Under the pieces are notes generated by a model that searched no databases, was not told the DNA's origin, and saw only the letters and a program-made list of their open reading frames with translations. From Legionellales bacterium (GTDB lineage: Bacteria > Pseudomonadota > Gammaproteobacteria > WLWR01), in NCBI GenBank assembly GCA_012103495.1, contig WLWR01000091.1, forward strand, positions 1 to 7,115: a DNA stretch of 7,115 bases. The letters are read 5' to 3'. Position 1 is the first letter of the stretch, and the number at the start of each line of letters is the position of its first letter. The position numbers and the translations under genes are program-made. Positions 5,796 through 7,115 of the stretch are shown one piece after another.

Positions 5796-7115
5796 ATGCC
5801 AACCACTGCCACCTTTGTCTTACGTATGGAAATTAAGGTCGTCACGAATATTGCTCGTCCTCATCAAGTTGAACCAAAAAGCATCCATCTACAAGCCACA
5901 TTGATTCAAATGAATGACAAAAAATATTTGGTGTTCCCAACGTATATGTGGGAAAAAAAATCATCAGAGGAAACATGCCCACTGTATTTAATAACAGAGG
6001 ATGGCGTAGAAATTGCATTAGATTCTAATCACATTCATTACAGTAAAGTTTTAAATTTAGCGTATTTAGATGTTGCAAATGTAAGCGATGCTAATTTGCA
6101 GTCGATTTTTCAACTGATGAAAGGGCTTCCTTTAGTGAAATTGGCACCTGAATCAGGAATAGAACTTCTTGCTAGGAGCTTTGAATATAAAGAAGCGTAC
6201 TCAAAAAATTTGACAATTAAGAAAGCATCGGGAGGTGTTGCTGCTCAATGCTTTTCATGGTATGACCCAAAACTGCCACTCAAACGAGTAGCGCAATCGA
6301 CAAGATATCTTCACTCAAGGGCAACAGTGACGCTATATTCCGGAAATATGGTTCCGGCAGATAAAATAGCAGCATTCACAAACCGCACATTACGGGGTGC
6401 CCCTGTTGTTGTTGCCTCAGAAACAGGAGAGGCGTTAGTTGGTCTCATGCAGGGATGGGAGTACAGAGATCAGCTGATTATGTCGGCTCGTGTGATTCAA
6501 TTATTCATTGACTATCAGACTCGCTCGGACCGTGAAATAGAGTTTGTCTCATTACCAGTGGAAGGCTATATCTTTCACAAGGGACAGGACGCGGGAAATT
6601 TTTTTTCTAGTACAGGAATCCTAGTTACAGATTCTGATCATCATTGTGGCATTAAACAAGGTGAATTTATTACAGCCGTTGATGGACATTCATTTAACAA
6701 GCGAGGATTACAAATAAATGACCAATGGGTAGCCTTGCAGGAATATCTTTTGGAGAAAGCTGTAGAGGAGAATTATAAAGTAACACTGGAGGTTTTAAAT
6801 TCTGATAGAGTCGTACGCGATCAGACCGTTGATTTATATCGAAGTTTAGAAAGTCCTTTTAGGTTACTAAAGACAATTCCTGTGGGGGAATTACCGTATT
6901 TAATTATTGGGCCTCTTGTTCTCTCATATGTATATATTCAGCCTTATAAAGATAGTCCAAAGCTTGAAAATTCTTTTGAAGATAAGCAATTGATACACAT
7001 TGCTTATGTCTTAGCATCTGAGAAAAACTATCAAAAATATCAAGGGTTTATTATTGATACGGTTGGATATAAAGATGGCGATCAATATGGGGAGCAAGCA
7101 GTGATCAATCTTGAT
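5796..7115 (+). CDS. Deg9-like trypsin-fold/PDZ protein, predicted pseudoprotease (3' end missing)
   Basis: The frame is open for 440 codons to the window edge with no stop. The overall pattern matches, from memory, the Deg9-type HtrA family (trypsin fold, PDZ1, PDZ2). Residues about 1-245 fit the protease fold: EIKVVTN near the start resembles the opening beta strand, and VIQLFIDY (233-240) resembles the last helix before PDZ1. Residues about 250-345 read as PDZ1 (GILVTDSD, KQGEFITAVDGHSF). Residues about 355 onward read as PDZ2 (TIPVGELPYLIIGPLVL, YVYIQPY; GFIIDTVG). At the catalytic positions the expected TNAH reads FPTY (Y50), DIALL reads NLAYL (N87), and GNSGGP reads TLRGAP (R200), so the His-Asp-Ser triad appears lost. 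No signal peptide is seen, so it may be cytoplasmic or exported by another route. The start is fixed by AAGGAG at 5785-5790. Confidence 0.75.
   Translation, partial: MPTTATFVLRMEIKVVTNIARPHQVEPKSIHLQATLIQMNDKKYLVFPTYMWEKKSSEETCPLYLITEDGVEIALDSNHIHYSKVLNLAYLDVANVSDANLQSIFQLMKGLPLVKLAPESGIELLARSFEYKEAYSKNLTIKKASGGVAAQCFSWYDPKLPLKRVAQSTRYLHSRATVTLYSGNMVPADKIAAFTNRTLRGAPVVVASETGEALVGLMQGWEYRDQLIMSARVIQLFIDYQTRSDREIEFVSLPVEGYIFHKGQDAGNFFSSTGILVTDSDHHCGIKQGEFITAVDGHSFNKRGLQINDQWVALQEYLLEKAVEENYKVTLEVLNSDRVVRDQTVDLYRSLESPFRLLKTIPVGELPYLIIGPLVLSYVYIQPYKDSPKLENSFEDKQLIHIAYVLASEKNYQKYQGFIIDTVGYKDGDQYGEQAVINLD

Overview
The window joins a conserved housekeeping operon to an accessory region. Its left third is the 3' part of the alpha ribosomal protein operon in the gammaproteobacterial order: rpsK (5' end cut off by the window), rpsD, rpoA, rplQ. 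The proteins read like E. coli versions, with the alpha-CTD DNA-binding residues intact, so the organism is a gammaproteobacterium. Base composition leans AT. The gene order plus a Deg9-like protein next door would fit a Legionellales-type or other host-associated lineage, but that placement is a guess.

Layout: positions 1-2394 hold the four + strand operon genes, tightly spaced, with Shine-Dalgarno sequences touching or overlapping upstream stop codons. An intrinsic terminator straddles the rplQ stop codon (2377-2420). Positions 2421-2555 are a short gap between convergent genes with only a small hairpin. Positions 2556-5534 (- strand) encode one 992-residue, highly acidic, lysine-free and cysteine-free RTX-like protein. 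It has a cadherin/VCBS-like head, a long degenerate calcium-repeat solenoid with a period near 20 residues, and a C-terminal type I secretion domain ending in an acidic residue plus three hydrophobic ones. Positions 5535-5795 are a divergent regulatory region. Positions 5796-7115 (+ strand, running off the window) encode at least 440 residues of a Deg9-type trypsin-fold plus PDZ protein in which all three catalytic residues appear to be replaced: a predicted pseudoprotease.

The operon genes work together in ribosome assembly (S11, S4, L17) and transcription (RNA polymerase alpha). The two accessory genes share one intergenic region. It holds a perfect 7-bp inverted repeat, a candidate extended -10 promoter, and GGA motifs on both sides. 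One GGA is in a hairpin loop that is also the Shine-Dalgarno of the pseudoprotease gene, and several spaced GGAs lie in the leader of the RTX-like gene. This resembles CsrA/RsmA post-transcriptional control. The RTX-like gene also starts with GTG beside T6 and T7 tracts, and an upstream ATG would enter the coding frame if one T were lost, so phase-variable translation is possible. No type I secretion transporter genes lie in the window.
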